In this document: in pieces, positions 10,318-19,872 of the stretch
Position numbering within the stretch: position 1 is the stretch's first letter
How the letters are laid out: every line of letters starts with the position of its first letter
Assembly (NCBI GenBank): GCA_003427395.1
Contig: BFEA01000108.1
Coordinates: 2,181,043-2,205,308, forward strand
Origin: Chara braunii
Taxonomy: Eukaryota; Streptophyta; Charophyceae; Charales; Characeae
DNA: 24,266 nt
Direction: 5' to 3'
Program-made: the position numbers and the translations under genes
The notes under the pieces: generated by a model
What the model was told of the DNA's origin: nothing
The model's database searches: none
The model's input: only the letters and a program-made list of their open reading frames with translations

Positions 10318-13300
10318 CCACTCACAAAAGAGGAGGTATGGTCAGCATTGAAGCTCATGGAAAAGGAAAAGACCCCCAGGATAGATGGCCTGCCGAAAGA
10401 ATTCTGGGAAGAAATGTGGGAGGATATGTCGCAAGACTTGATGAGGTATTATAATGTAATGTGGGAGGAAGGCCGGACAGGGGAATTCATAGGCCAAGGG
10501 GTCTTAACACTCCTACACAAAAAAGGAGCAAAGACGAACATAAGAAACTACAGACCAATTACACTCCTCACAGTAGTCTATAAGATGGTGGCAAAGGCAC
10601 TGACAAACCGCCTGACCAAAGTAATGGAAGATATCATACACCCCGACCAGACAGGGTTCATTGAAAACAGGAACATCCAGGACAATATCCTACTAGTCAA
10701 TGAGGTGATCAAGCTAACAAGGCAGTCTAAACGAAATGCGGCAATCATCTTCATCGACTTCGAGAAAGCTTACGATCACGTGGACTGGATATTCTTGGAC
10801 AAATGCCTGGAAAATTTTAATTTTGGCCTCTATTGTAGACGGTGGGTGCAGGTCCTACACAAAAACGCAACAACCAGGGTCATGGTCAACGGCAACCTGG
10901 CACCGCCGATTAATCTACAAAGGTCAGTAAGACAGGGGGATCCTTTAGCCCCGTACCTCTTCGTGATAATTATGGAAGCTCTAGCAGCAAATCTGAGAAC
11001 CCACAAAGATATCCACAGAATACAACTATCTTCAATCTCCAAAGAGGCTATCCCGGTATGCTCTATGTTTGCGGACGATTTGACCCTCATGGTGGATGCA
11101 ACCCGAGCGTCGATGGAAGGAGTCCAACAAATGATGGATCGTTTTTGTGCCCTATCGGACATGAGAGTTAATTGGGGGAACAAGACCCTGGGATGGTGGA
11201 CCCACCATCAGGCGGTAAGACCCCCCAAACACCCTAGGGTTAGATGGCTACCGCAAGAAGCCCCAATCAGGGTCTTGGGAGTCTCGTTGACCGCCTACGA
11301 CAGACCACCAACCAACAATGAATGGATAAGCAGGCCTCCCTTAGAGAAGCTGGCCCTGTGGGAAGATAAACACACCTCATCGATGGGCAGGGCCCTGGTT
11401 ATCAACAACGTGGTACTTGCCTCTCTTTGGTACAAATCGACCATTTGGGGGCTAGAAAAAACCTCCCTAAAAGCCCTGCAGCGACAGTTAGTTGCCTTTT
11501 TGTGGCGGGGGAATCACGAAAAACACAATGTTATCAGCAGAGTAGCATGGCTAGCGATTATCCAACCCAAAGTTAAAGGGGGATTGGGTATCATCGATCC
11601 GACAATACAGGTCAAGGGTCTGGCCATACAATGGCTTAAGCGCCTGCTCTTCTGCCCGAATACCCCATGGAGAGACCTAGAACTGGAGCTGATCTCGAGA
11701 TTAGCCCCAGAAACACCGACCCACATCAACCCGCTCACATGGATTGAAAACAGAGAATGGCCAATTCCGCGGCGACGAGCTCAACAAGAAAATGTTGATG
11801 TCAATTCACCAAGACGTGAGGCAAGGAAGGACCTCCACAACGACCCCTTCTGGCCAAACCTACTGCAGATATGGAGAAACCTTCCCCTACCAGAGAAAAC
11901 CCATCCAGAAAGATGGGAAGAGGTGGCCCGACAACCATTATTTGGGAATAGAAAGATAACTAACACAAGGGGCCAGGTCTTGCATTGCACGGACTCCCCA
12001 TGGAAAGGATGGGTGAAAAAAGGGGTCCTTAGAATTGGGGACATCTGGGACGTGGACAGCAGAGACTGGATCGCAAGAGATCAACTTAAGGAGAAGTTGA
12101 GGTATTGCCACAAGCCGGAGGAGGCCCTGGAAAACTTGATAGAATGCATCCCCCTGAACTGGTGGAAAATCCTGAGAAAGGGGCCCTCGATACGAGAGGC
12201 GAACTGGGTACTAATTCGGGGCCATCAGGGAGAAGTGGGCAATGTGGTGCACAAAGATCCGACAGGATCGGTGGCAGTAGATATTTTCACAATTTGTAAT
12301 GATAACTCACTCCAAAAGGCTAATCCTGAACAGATACAATTAGTCGAAGAGAAGGAACTCTCAAGAATTAGAGTGCTGAGGGAGGACGAGAGATGGGTGG
12401 CGTTCTCCCCGGACACGCCGATTTCTCAACTGCCCTTGGACCCCTGGGAATGGGTATGGACGAACACAATAGGCAGGGGCAGAGCCAACACTAAAACGCT
12501 GTATGGTATCACAGTCAAAGCAACATACAGAATGCTTCGACCGAAAACCAACCTGCGGGATCGGGTGGAAGCGAGATGGATGAACCATTTGAACATCAAC
12601 AAAGAAGCGCTGAGAAACGTTAAATGGTTCCAATTAATCAAATCTAAACCTGCCAACCTGGTCTCCTTACAATGGCAAGTGGAACACAGGTGCCCGCCAA
12701 CCAACAATTGGTTGATTGACAGGACTAACCTTGAACAGAAAGGACTCGCCCTACCCTAGTGTAGATTATGCACGAACGCATTCCCATCAAGAAAAAGACC
12801 AGAGACAATAGAACATATCTTTCTCCAATGCCCAGGTGTTGTCTGGCTCCGGTGATGGTGGGATAGAATCTGGGATCAACTGGGAACAGGGACACCCTGG
12901 CCATGGGACTGAAGGGCCCTGATGTTGGAAATATGGCCCTCGGAACAGCCTGACGACTTTACCCTTTATATGTTCAAACAAGGACACAGGGCAATATTAT
13001 GGGCACTATGGAGACGACGCTGCACCTATGAGATGGAAGGTGCGAGGTTGGACGGACCAGAATTTACGGAGAGCATACAGCAACAGATCCAGACAAACAT
13101 AACAGCAAGATGGGAGGAAGTTAAAATGCAAATCAAACACACCCACACACAAAACGAAATAAAGCAAGAAATACAAAGATTCTGCAAAGAATGGCTCGGG
13201 GGGGAAATGGGGGGGAGGGTGGGGAAAGTGGAATGGAAAGGAGGAGAAGAGGGGCAGGAGGAGGGGCAGGACAACGAGCAGATAACGAGAGACTATAGAC

Positions 13301-13392
13301 TCCTCTTCAATGATTGGACCAAGCTACAAGATTCAATTCCACTGCGGCCAAGCGACCAATTCCCCGACTTCTTCCCCCCCCCCAACAAATAG
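10318..13392 (+). pseudogene. LINE-B ORF2 fragment: reverse transcriptase and zinc domain
   Basis: One reading frame is open from 10318 (just after an in-frame TAG) to 13392, broken by stops at 12757 (TAG), 12853 (TGA) and 12910 (TGA). It begins PLTKEEVWSALKLMEKEKTP, matching the LINE-A segment PITNEEIKKTL..MKPDKTP. RT motifs follow: NYRPITLLTVVYK, FIDFEKAYDH, SVRQGDPLAP and FADD at 11068-11079 with both Asp intact. Just after the first stop comes CRLC..HIFLQC, a CX2C..HX4C zf-RVT-type cluster. The C-terminus is Gly/Glu-rich, encoded by a G-rich tract. All three stops are one transition from a sense codon (CAG, CGA or TGG). The absence of internal frameshifts suggests a younger copy than LINE-A. 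Confidence 0.9.
13198..13224 (+). repeat. G-quadruplex motif near the LINE-B 3' end
   Basis: Runs of seven, seven, three and four G are separated by AAAT, A and T. This satisfies the G3+N1-7 pattern on the sense strand, inside a purine-rich tract that reaches 13270. Mammalian L1 3' UTRs carry a comparable G-rich polypurine tract; here it lies inside the coding end. Confidence 0.7.
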
Positions 13393-13785
13393 TCTTGTAG
13401 GCAAGGCATGGTATGAGGGAGAGTGAGGAGCGGCTTCATAAGAGCAGCTAGACTGCTAGGGTCTATGGATAGCATCAGGCGGCCCAATGAAGGGTTGAAG
13501 AGGCAGATCTAGCAAAGCTCACCTGTTCTCAAAAAGAGGATAGGACTAGATTTCACAGCAGGCACCAAGCTTTGATGTTTGCATGTTGTACTCGGAAGAT
13601 GAGGTTTGCATAAACATGTGAGATGTTACGATGTGCAGGGATGCTGGACCCGGTTTCCAGCAGGTGCCGCTCCCCACCAATAGACGCAGCCGCCATGAGA
13701 AGTAGTAGTGGTGTCTGCTTTCACCAGCACCACTACCACTTCCTCTGGCTGTTTTTCTNAAAAAAAAAAAAAAAAAAAAAAAAAA
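13393..13785 (+). other. LINE-B 3' UTR and poly(A) tail
   Basis: About 365 non-coding bases end in 26 A at 13760-13785. There is no resemblance to the LINE-A terminal block. One ambiguous base (13759) lies at the start of the A run. Confidence 0.75.
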
Positions 13786-14217
13786 GGGTCCTTCACGACC
13801 CAAGCAAAGGCCTCGTTAGACCTTCCTTGGAAAATCCTCAGGAATTAGGACGAACTCCTCGGAAAAATTTATGGTTTTCGGAGGCGTCGTTACACCACGT
13901 CCTAATTCAATGGGTCCCAAGGAAAACCCTTGGAGGCCTCAGGCGGCCAATTTCATACGCACACATGCAGCCGCGGGGAGCGGTTGTCATGAATCGCAGC
14001 GGGTGACGCGTGTACCAAATGAAGATTGCATCCCCGCGGGCGACAATAGCCGACAAAACAAGCTATGCGGATGACTGCAATCGGCCGACAGTGCTTCAAC
14101 GCCGCTTGTAAAAAAATCAAAAAAATCGACCGTTGGACGTGGAGGCCGTCGATGCGCGCACGCAAAACCCCGCTCCACGGAGCGCCTAGCAGCTGAAGAT
14201 CTGTCGTTGGCGGCCCG
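13786..14217. other. Non-coding segment between LINE-B and the chromovirus remnant
   Basis: No sustained gene is visible. It contains an inverted repeat (13822-13923) and GC-rich sequence around 13970-14230. A 5' LTR or primer-binding site for the downstream element would be expected here, but I saw no TGG-type primer-binding site and no match to sequence after 18381. Confidence 0.4.
13822..13923. repeat. Inverted repeat with perfect 11-bp arms
   Basis: GAATTAGGACG at 13842-13852 is the exact reverse complement of CGTCCTAATTC at 13898-13908. An outer pair, TCCTTGG (13824-13830) and CCAAGGA (13917-13923), extends the fold. Inner CCTCGGAAAA and TTTTCGGAGG nearly pair as well. It may be a small foldback element or cruciform. 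Confidence 0.6.
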
Positions 14218-14271
14218 TCGGGTACTCGAGGCTGGCGATGCCACTTTCGGGTACTGGAGGCTGGAGATGCC
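14218..14271 (+). repeat. 25-bp direct repeat at the gag start
   Basis: Two 25-base copies beginning TCGGGTACT lie at 14218 and 14247 and differ at two positions. The ATG at 14238 taken for the gag remnant falls inside the first copy. Confidence 0.7.
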
Positions 14272-14777
14272 CGCCCAATGGACCACGGACTCTGGTAGAA
14301 CCACCTTCTGAAGGAAGGAAGAGACCCTCCTCAAAGGGGCGTAGAAGGAGGAAGGGTGCTCTGTTTGCTGCAGCTTCGGATTTTGATGATGATGCAACAT
14401 CCCAAGGTAGGACCCCTCCATCTAGGACCGCCTTTTCTTCTGCTGCAGATCCTGCTGTTCTTGCCCTGGCTGATGCTTTGATGGGACAGACGAAGGGCAA
14501 AGCCGTGGCCCAAAAAGCACCAACCAGTAGTAAGGAAAAAGGAAAGGGACGTGCCTCTTCCCGTACAGCCCAAAGAGTACCTCTACCACGAGACGTCTGA
14601 TGGCCAGCTGACCCCCTTGATCCTTCCACCTTCCCTTGGCATGCACTTAGGATCCAAGGAGTGTGGAGGAAGAGGCAGGACAAGGGAGTCTGCCTGGGAT
14701 ACGAGGGGGACCACTTCCTCAAGGACTGTCCTAGCATGCCTCGCAGGTCTACAGGCGGCTCTAGTTCAAAAAACTAG
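14238..14777 (+). pseudogene. Chromovirus gag, C-terminal part with degenerate zinc knuckle
   Basis: Gag packages the element RNA. The frame opens at the ATG at 14238, is interrupted by TGA at 14598-14600 and continues to TAG at 14775-14777. It encodes a Ser/Lys/Arg-rich polar stretch and then VCLGYEGDHFLKDCP (about 14688-14732), a nucleocapsid CCHC knuckle in which the second Cys is Tyr and one residue is missing. No capsid domain is seen upstream, so most of gag is lost or unrecognisable. Pol follows 12 bases later in another frame; whether that shift is programmed or decay is unclear. Plant chromoviruses often have one gag-pol frame. Confidence 0.65.
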
Positions 14778-14788
14778 AGTGACGAGAG

Positions 14789-16834
14789 GTGGAAGCAGGA
14801 GCTCCTTCCACCAATGAGGATTCTACTTCTGATGAGGTTGAATCTACATCATCTCGCGCCGATTCTTTTTTTGGAGTTGCAGCTTCGAGGTCCTTCACTT
14901 ACGAGGACACTGATCCGAATGAGACCTGGGAGGAGGATGTGTCTCAGGGCCTTGTTGATCTCTTCCTGTCTTTGCAGGAAAGAAAGAAGCATAGGTCAGA
15001 TCTCACCTTGCTTCGACCCTCCATCCTGGGAGTCAAGTTCAAAGGGCTCTTGGACTGTGGGGGTACTCGTAGCTTTCTGTGTCCCATGACAGTCAACACG
15101 CTACACTTGGATCAAAGACTGGTAAAGTTGCGACAACCTATTGAGGTTCGCATTGGGGACTCATCCACAATCAGGATCACCACTGTTTTCAAAGACCTAC
15201 CTGTAATCTTTAACAAACAGGGAGAAATCAAGTATCACCTAAATTTATATGTGTTCCCTAATGTGCCCTTTGACCTTGTGTTCTCCCTACAGTGGCTTGT
15301 TGCCACCAACCCCAGGATCGACTGACAGATCCCTAGGGTTGAGCTACCTGACCGGCGAGGGGTGTATCGTCCTTGTATGCTCATTGATGAGCATCATCCG
15401 GCCAGTAATTGTTATTGTATGCGTGCTCGCACTTTCATGAAATTGTCACGCCAGACTTACCACATACGTCTGTTTGTAGCATATGTCAGACAAACTGATG
15501 TGAAGACTACTCATTATCCCTCTCAAATTCAGCAGGTAGTTGACCAATTCTCAAACCTTATGCAAGAGCCAACTGGACTTGTCCATAGGCAGACCAAGCA
15601 TAAGATTAAGCTTCTGCCTGGCTCGGTTCCTCCCAAGGGCCGAGTCTACAAGATGCCCCCTGCTGAACTTGATGAGCTCATGAAATAGTTAGCGACCCTG
15701 ACCAGCAAGGGTTGGATACGTCCCAGCACATCTGAATTTGGCCCATCAGTTCTCTTTGTTCCAAATGGAAATGGTGAGTTCAAAATGTGTGTGGACTACA
15801 GGGGTCTCAACAAGATCACGAGGAAGTCTACAAATCCTCTTCCTTGGATCAATGATCTATTGGACATGGTGCAGGGCTGCACTATTTTCAACAAGATCGA
15901 TCTCAAATCTGGTTACCACCAGATTGAGATGGTTGAAGGCGATATCCACAAGACAACCTTCAAGACCAGATATGGTACTTATGAGTACCCGGTCATGCCA
16001 TTCCATCTTTGCAATGCCCCTGGCACTTTACAAACAGAGATGCATCGCATACTCAGGCCTTACCTGGACAAGTTTGTAGTCGTCTATCTGGACGATATCC
16101 TGATATTCGATCATTCTGACCAGGAGCATGCGCAACATCTGGCTCTGGTCCTCCAAGCCTTACATGATAATCAGTACAAGATCAACAAAGAAAAGTCATC
16201 TTTTGGAGTTAACTCTATTGTTTATCTTGGTCATGTCATTTCTGCAGAGGGGTTGGCTCCTGAGGTAACAAAAGTTGTTGCTGTTCGGGACTGGCCGAAG
16301 CCTGTAAACGTTCGTGATATCCTGTCTTTCTTGGGTCTTTCATCATATTACAGGAAGTTCATTATGACCTTGTCTTCCATTGCATCACCCCTGACTGACC
16401 TCACAAAGAAAGATGTTTCCTTTCTTCGGACATCAGAATATAAGGAGGATTTTACACGTCTCAAGGAGGCCTCGATTCATGCACATGTTATGAAGTTACT
16501 TGACACTACCTTGGCCTTTGTGCTTACCACTAATGCCTGTCAATATGGTGTAGGGGCAGTACTTCAGCAGGACAATGGGAATGGTCTGCAGCCAGTCGAG
16601 TACATGAGCAAGAGACCAAAGCCAAGAAGTTGCAGGACTCTACCTATGCGAAAGAGCTCATGCTCTTGTGTCAACGCTCAAGCATTGGAAGCACTTCCTC
16701 TTGTGAAGATCTTTTCAGATCACTCCACCCTTCAGTGGATGAAGTCCCAGGGAGAGTTGAATGACAAGCTTGCTCGCTATATTCAATTCATCGACCTGTT
16801 TGACTTTGAACTGAAGCACAAGAAGGGCTGCTAA
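14789..16834 (+). pseudogene. Chromovirus pol part 1: protease, reverse transcriptase, RNase H
   Basis: One frame runs from 14789 to 16834 with stops at 15323 (TGA) and 15686 (TAG). The protease has LLDCGGTRSFL (15047-15079), keeping the catalytic Asp (15053) but with Cys in place of the usual Ser/Thr. The RT has GWIRPSTSEFGPSVLFV, MCVDYRGLNK, IDLKSGYHQI, MPFHLCNAP and VVYLDDILIF with YLDD at 16085-16096, all standard for Ty3/gypsy. The RNase H start reads TTNACQYGVGAVL, where the usual catalytic Asp of TDAS is Asn (16532). Two frame slips of opposite sense occur at about 16620-16690 within RNase H. The end of RNase H (LLNRVANALSRRP) is in the next frame, from 16828. Confidence 0.9.
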
Positions 16835-18381
16835 ATCGAGTAGCAAATGCCCTTTCTCGTAGGCCTGACGCTCTCTTCTTGGTCTCCTTCACTCACTCTT
16901 TTGGAGAGAAGACTCGACAGACCATTGCCCAGCTACTGTCCCAGGACCCGATCTTTGGGCCCATCGTGAGGAACCTACAAGATGATTCTGCCTTTAAACC
17001 AAGTTATACACTGGTTTCAGGCCTGTTGTCTACTTGCAGCAGAGGTGAGGAACGTCTGTGCATTCCTCGGGATCGCAAGCTGAGAACACTCTTCATGACA
17101 GAGTGTCATGATTCTCGTGGTCATTTTGGTGGACTCAAATCGTATGCGGCCCTGTCGCAACACTTCTTTTGAAACGAGATGAGAAATGATATGCTGCACT
17201 ATGTGGAAACCTATGAGTTATGCCAAAGAAACAAGGTAGTACAAAGACCTCCCCTTGGCTTACTCAAACCACTTCCCATCCCTGAAGCACCTGCACAGTC
17301 AGTGTCTATTGATTTTACTAATCTGGGTAGGACCACACCTCGTGGCATGCATCAGGTTATGGCATGTGTGGATCGGTTCTCCAAATATGCAAAATTCATC
17401 CCCTTACCAGCCAAGGCCCGTGTTCTAGCCGTACAGGCGACTTTTGCTGACAGGTGGGTTACACATCATGGACCACCCACCTCGATAGTCAGTTATCAAG
17501 ATCCCAAATTTTGCAGCAATGAATAACAATCCTGCTACAGGGATTCCCTTCATTCTCGTCTCGATATGACATCTGGTCGTCATCCTGAAGCCAATGACTA
17601 GGCTGAAGTGATGAACCACATTGTGTTTCAGTTGTTGCGTCCTGTGAGCAGTCCAGATCAGCAGGACTGGGATTTGCATTTGGGTCGTGCACAGGTAGTG
17701 TATAACACTTTTGTACACTCCTCGACCGGTTTCACACCCTACTGACTACACTGGGGTCGTGAACCACGACAGTCTCTCGATGATATCATCGACAAGGCTA
17801 CACCTGCACTAACACCTGGAACCGCAGAGTTCACTAGGTGTTACCGTGTGGATATAGAGCGCACCCATGCCAACCTACTCAAAGCCCAAAAGGCTATGAT
17901 TCAATAGGTCAACAGGCACCGCCACCCTTCTACCATTCACACAGGTGATTGAGTTTGGGTGCTCAGTCCAAAGCTATCACGCAAGGAGGACATCTCACCT
18001 AAGTTGTTGCCACGATAAATGGGTCCATGGCAGCTTTTACATACAGTGGGAGTTGATCTCTTTGAACCATCCTATGTTACGGATGTCCCTCTGCATCTAT
18101 AAACCTACCCTGTCTTTCATGCATCTAAGTTGTTGTCGTGTACATCAGTTGATGCCTTTCCTGACAGGCCCCATCGGTTCGGTCCCCCGATCCTTGGCAA
18201 GGGATATGAGGTGGAATCAATCGAGGATGAAATAGGCACAGATCCAGATAAACAATACCTTGTGAAGTTTTCCTACCAACCGCACACTGAAGACCGCTGG
18301 TTGACTCGCAAGGAACTTCTTAAAACCGCAAAGTCTATTGACCACAAATATGAGGCAGCTTTGAAGGGGGAACCCCTTTGA
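16828..18381 (+). pseudogene. Chromovirus pol part 2: integrase and chromodomain
   Basis: Integrase joins the element cDNA to host DNA; the chromodomain steers it to chromatin marks. One frame holds it all, with eight internal stops (17170, 17524, 17599, 17743, 17905, 17950, 18016, 18100). The zinc-binding HHCC region has both His (17107, 17122), but its first Cys is Tyr (17212), followed by LCQRNK. The core keeps the first Asp (17311, SIDFTNLG) and the Glu (17605, in HPEAND-stop-AE); the second Asp is Tyr (17494, VSYQDPKF where SDRDPKF is usual). A GPY/F-like stretch (MGPWQLLHTVG) and YPVFHASKL follow. The chromodomain (about 18202-18360) has YEVESIEDE, QYLVKFSYQP and RWLTRKELL. Confidence 0.88.
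18202..18381 (+). other. Chromodomain of the chromovirus integrase
   Basis: The pattern YEVE..I..E..QYLVKF.YQP..EDRWLTRKELLKTA fits the chromodomain fold used by chromoviruses. Two of the three cage positions (Tyr, Trp) are present; the usual Trp of YLVKW is Phe. It has no internal stop, unlike the preceding integrase, and ends at TGA 18379-18381. Confidence 0.75.
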
Positions 18382-19480
18382 CGCTCTGCACGCCTACGTC
18401 CCTAGCTCAGAGGTCCTCGCTCCAGGGGAGGGTAGGTCTGCAATGACTTGCTGGTTTTGGTGGCCTGTAGCCCATCGACTCGAGGCTGTACCATAGGTAG
18501 GTCAGATCCGTAATTTTTTTTGGCTGAGGGCTAACCGCGACAACTGACTGTGAGGAAATTCTTGAGGACATATCTGCAAATTCAGGGAAATTATAGGCCC
18601 GCACTAACCAAATTCCCTACAGCTACCCTAACTGCTAATAGCAGGCCCGGGCTACCCCTAGGACAGACAGGCTTTAAAGGCCTATGCTGATAGATGGTCC
18701 TATAGCCTTTAGTCGGGTAGGGAGCGGCCCTAGAGGCCGAAACTGAAATTGTACCAGTCACTCCTACCAATCCATTCTAGGTCGTGTCTAGGCTAGGGTA
18801 GAGTATGAATAGATTTAGGGAAAACGAATCGGGGCTCTAGGCAGTTGGTACCGAGTACGTCGCTGTTGTGCAATGCATGAATTGGAGTGGTGACAGCTTC
18901 AGCGTTGGGGGAAGACGGACATAGCCAGACCTGCGAAGCATCGGCCATAGCTGGGACCTGCGCTGTTCTCTGACAGCACGCAGGGCTGTTCAGAGGTCTA
19001 CGCTATCTGGAGTCTGTTGGAGGCAAGAGAAGTTGGTGCCCTGCTGAACCCTCCTCAGGATTAGGTTATCAGGGTGTGTGGCGCTGCAGCTGCAGCTTAC
19101 TCCCTCGGATATCCTCTTTGTCAGGCGAGCTGGCACTGCTACAGACTTCCACCCGGGAAGTCTTCAGGCACTTCATCATCATCAGATACTGTGGTGCTGT
19201 TCTTCTTCTTCATCCTCTAAGAGGCGCTTGGCCTCTGAGGCCTGTTTCAAGGTACCTGGGTGGCGCTTGATGTTTCAGGGACTCAAGGGTAGTACTAGTG
19301 GTTACTCAGGGTTCGGGTGTGAAGCGCTGCTCAACTGCTCACACCATGTTTCTTGGGTTATTCTAACATTTTGAGACTTAAACCACCAGTACCTCCGACC
19401 CTGTTTTTGCCAACCCTGGATTTCACTGCACTCCGAGTTTTGCCGAGCCTGGGTCCCACTCCATTTCTTTATGGTACTCT
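18382..19480. other. Non-coding segment after the chromovirus
   Basis: No gene is supported. A 3' LTR should begin here if the element was complete, but with no 5' partner in the window it cannot be delimited. It includes a weak hairpin-forming stretch (18652-18720). Confidence 0.4.
18652..18720. repeat. Imperfect inverted repeat
   Basis: CTACCC (18652) pairs with GGGTAG (18715), and AAAGGCCTAT (18676) pairs with ATAGCCTTT (18702) with one bulged base. It might be a regulatory hairpin of an LTR or chance. Confidence 0.4.
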
Positions 19481-19489
19481 CATGGGAAG

Positions 19490-19872
19490 AACAAAAAAAA
19501 AAAAAAAAAAGCTCTGGGCGTGATTGCAGCTTTATACATTATCGGAAGTGTAAGTGTGAGTGTGCCCTCAGTGAGGGCATCTCAGCCCCACGGCCAGGTT
19601 GTCAGATTTCAAAAACTCAAAAAAAAAAAAAAAGACAAAAACATGGATTCGGCCGTGAAAATGGCAAGATACATTCCCGTAAGTGCCAGTGTGATCAGGG
19701 TTACAATCCTCTGAGGGAACACAGCTCGAGCAGATCACGGATTCAGATTGTCAGAGTCCAGAAAATGAAAACGAGAAAAAAAAAAAAAAACATGGATTCG
19801 GCCTTGAAAACGGCTGGGTACATCAGTGTTACAATCATATGAGGAAACAATACTACAGCAGATCACGGATTC
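19490..19872 (+). repeat. Three tandem units each led by an A-run
   Basis: A-runs at about 19492-19510, 19621-19633 and 19776-19790 each precede a related unit. Units 2 and 3 both start CATGGATTCGGCC (19642, 19791) and share GCAGATCACGGATTC. Units 1 and 2 share TACATT..CGTAAGTG..AGTGTGA and CAG.TTGTCAGA.T.CA.AAA. Periods are about 135 and 149 bases. Each unit plus A-run resembles a short element with its A tail, or one A-tailed unit amplified in tandem. Unit 2 has GGTTACAATCC, a loose match to a Pol III B box. Confidence 0.7.

Larger units (their letters stand above)
10291..13785 (+). mobile_element. LINE-B: 5'-truncated L1-type retrotransposon
   Basis: Sequence related to LINE-A ORF2 starts just upstream of the RT and runs to an A26 tail (13760-13785). 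ORF1 and the endonuclease are absent, as expected from 5' truncation during target-primed reverse transcription. The protein is clearly a different family from LINE-A, with shared motifs but many differences, and the 3' UTR does not align with it. The 5' edge is placed after the A13 run; it may lie a little further downstream. Confidence 0.85.
14218..18381 (+). mobile_element. Ty3/gypsy chromovirus remnant
   Basis: Domain order is gag zinc-knuckle region, aspartic protease, RT, RNase H, integrase, chromodomain, which is diagnostic of Ty3/gypsy with a chromovirus-type C-terminus. The copy is dead: three reading frames, more than ten in-frame stops and lost active-site residues. No LTR pair was recognised, and the capsid part of gag is missing, so the ends are only the limits of what I can identify. 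A short purine run (GAAGGGGGAA, about 18363-18372) just before the end could be a polypurine tract. Confidence 0.85.

Noticed and set aside
14186-14737. Minus-strand 183-codon open frame over gag
   Set aside because: Antisense of the gag remnant; the + strand has the zinc knuckle and continues into pol.
9641-19765. TTGTCAGAGTCCA shared by the LINE-A 3' UTR (about 9650) and the A-run units (about 19749)
   Set aside because: Thirteen bases with a gapped extension; suggestive of a borrowed LINE tail, but not above chance without a proper alignment.
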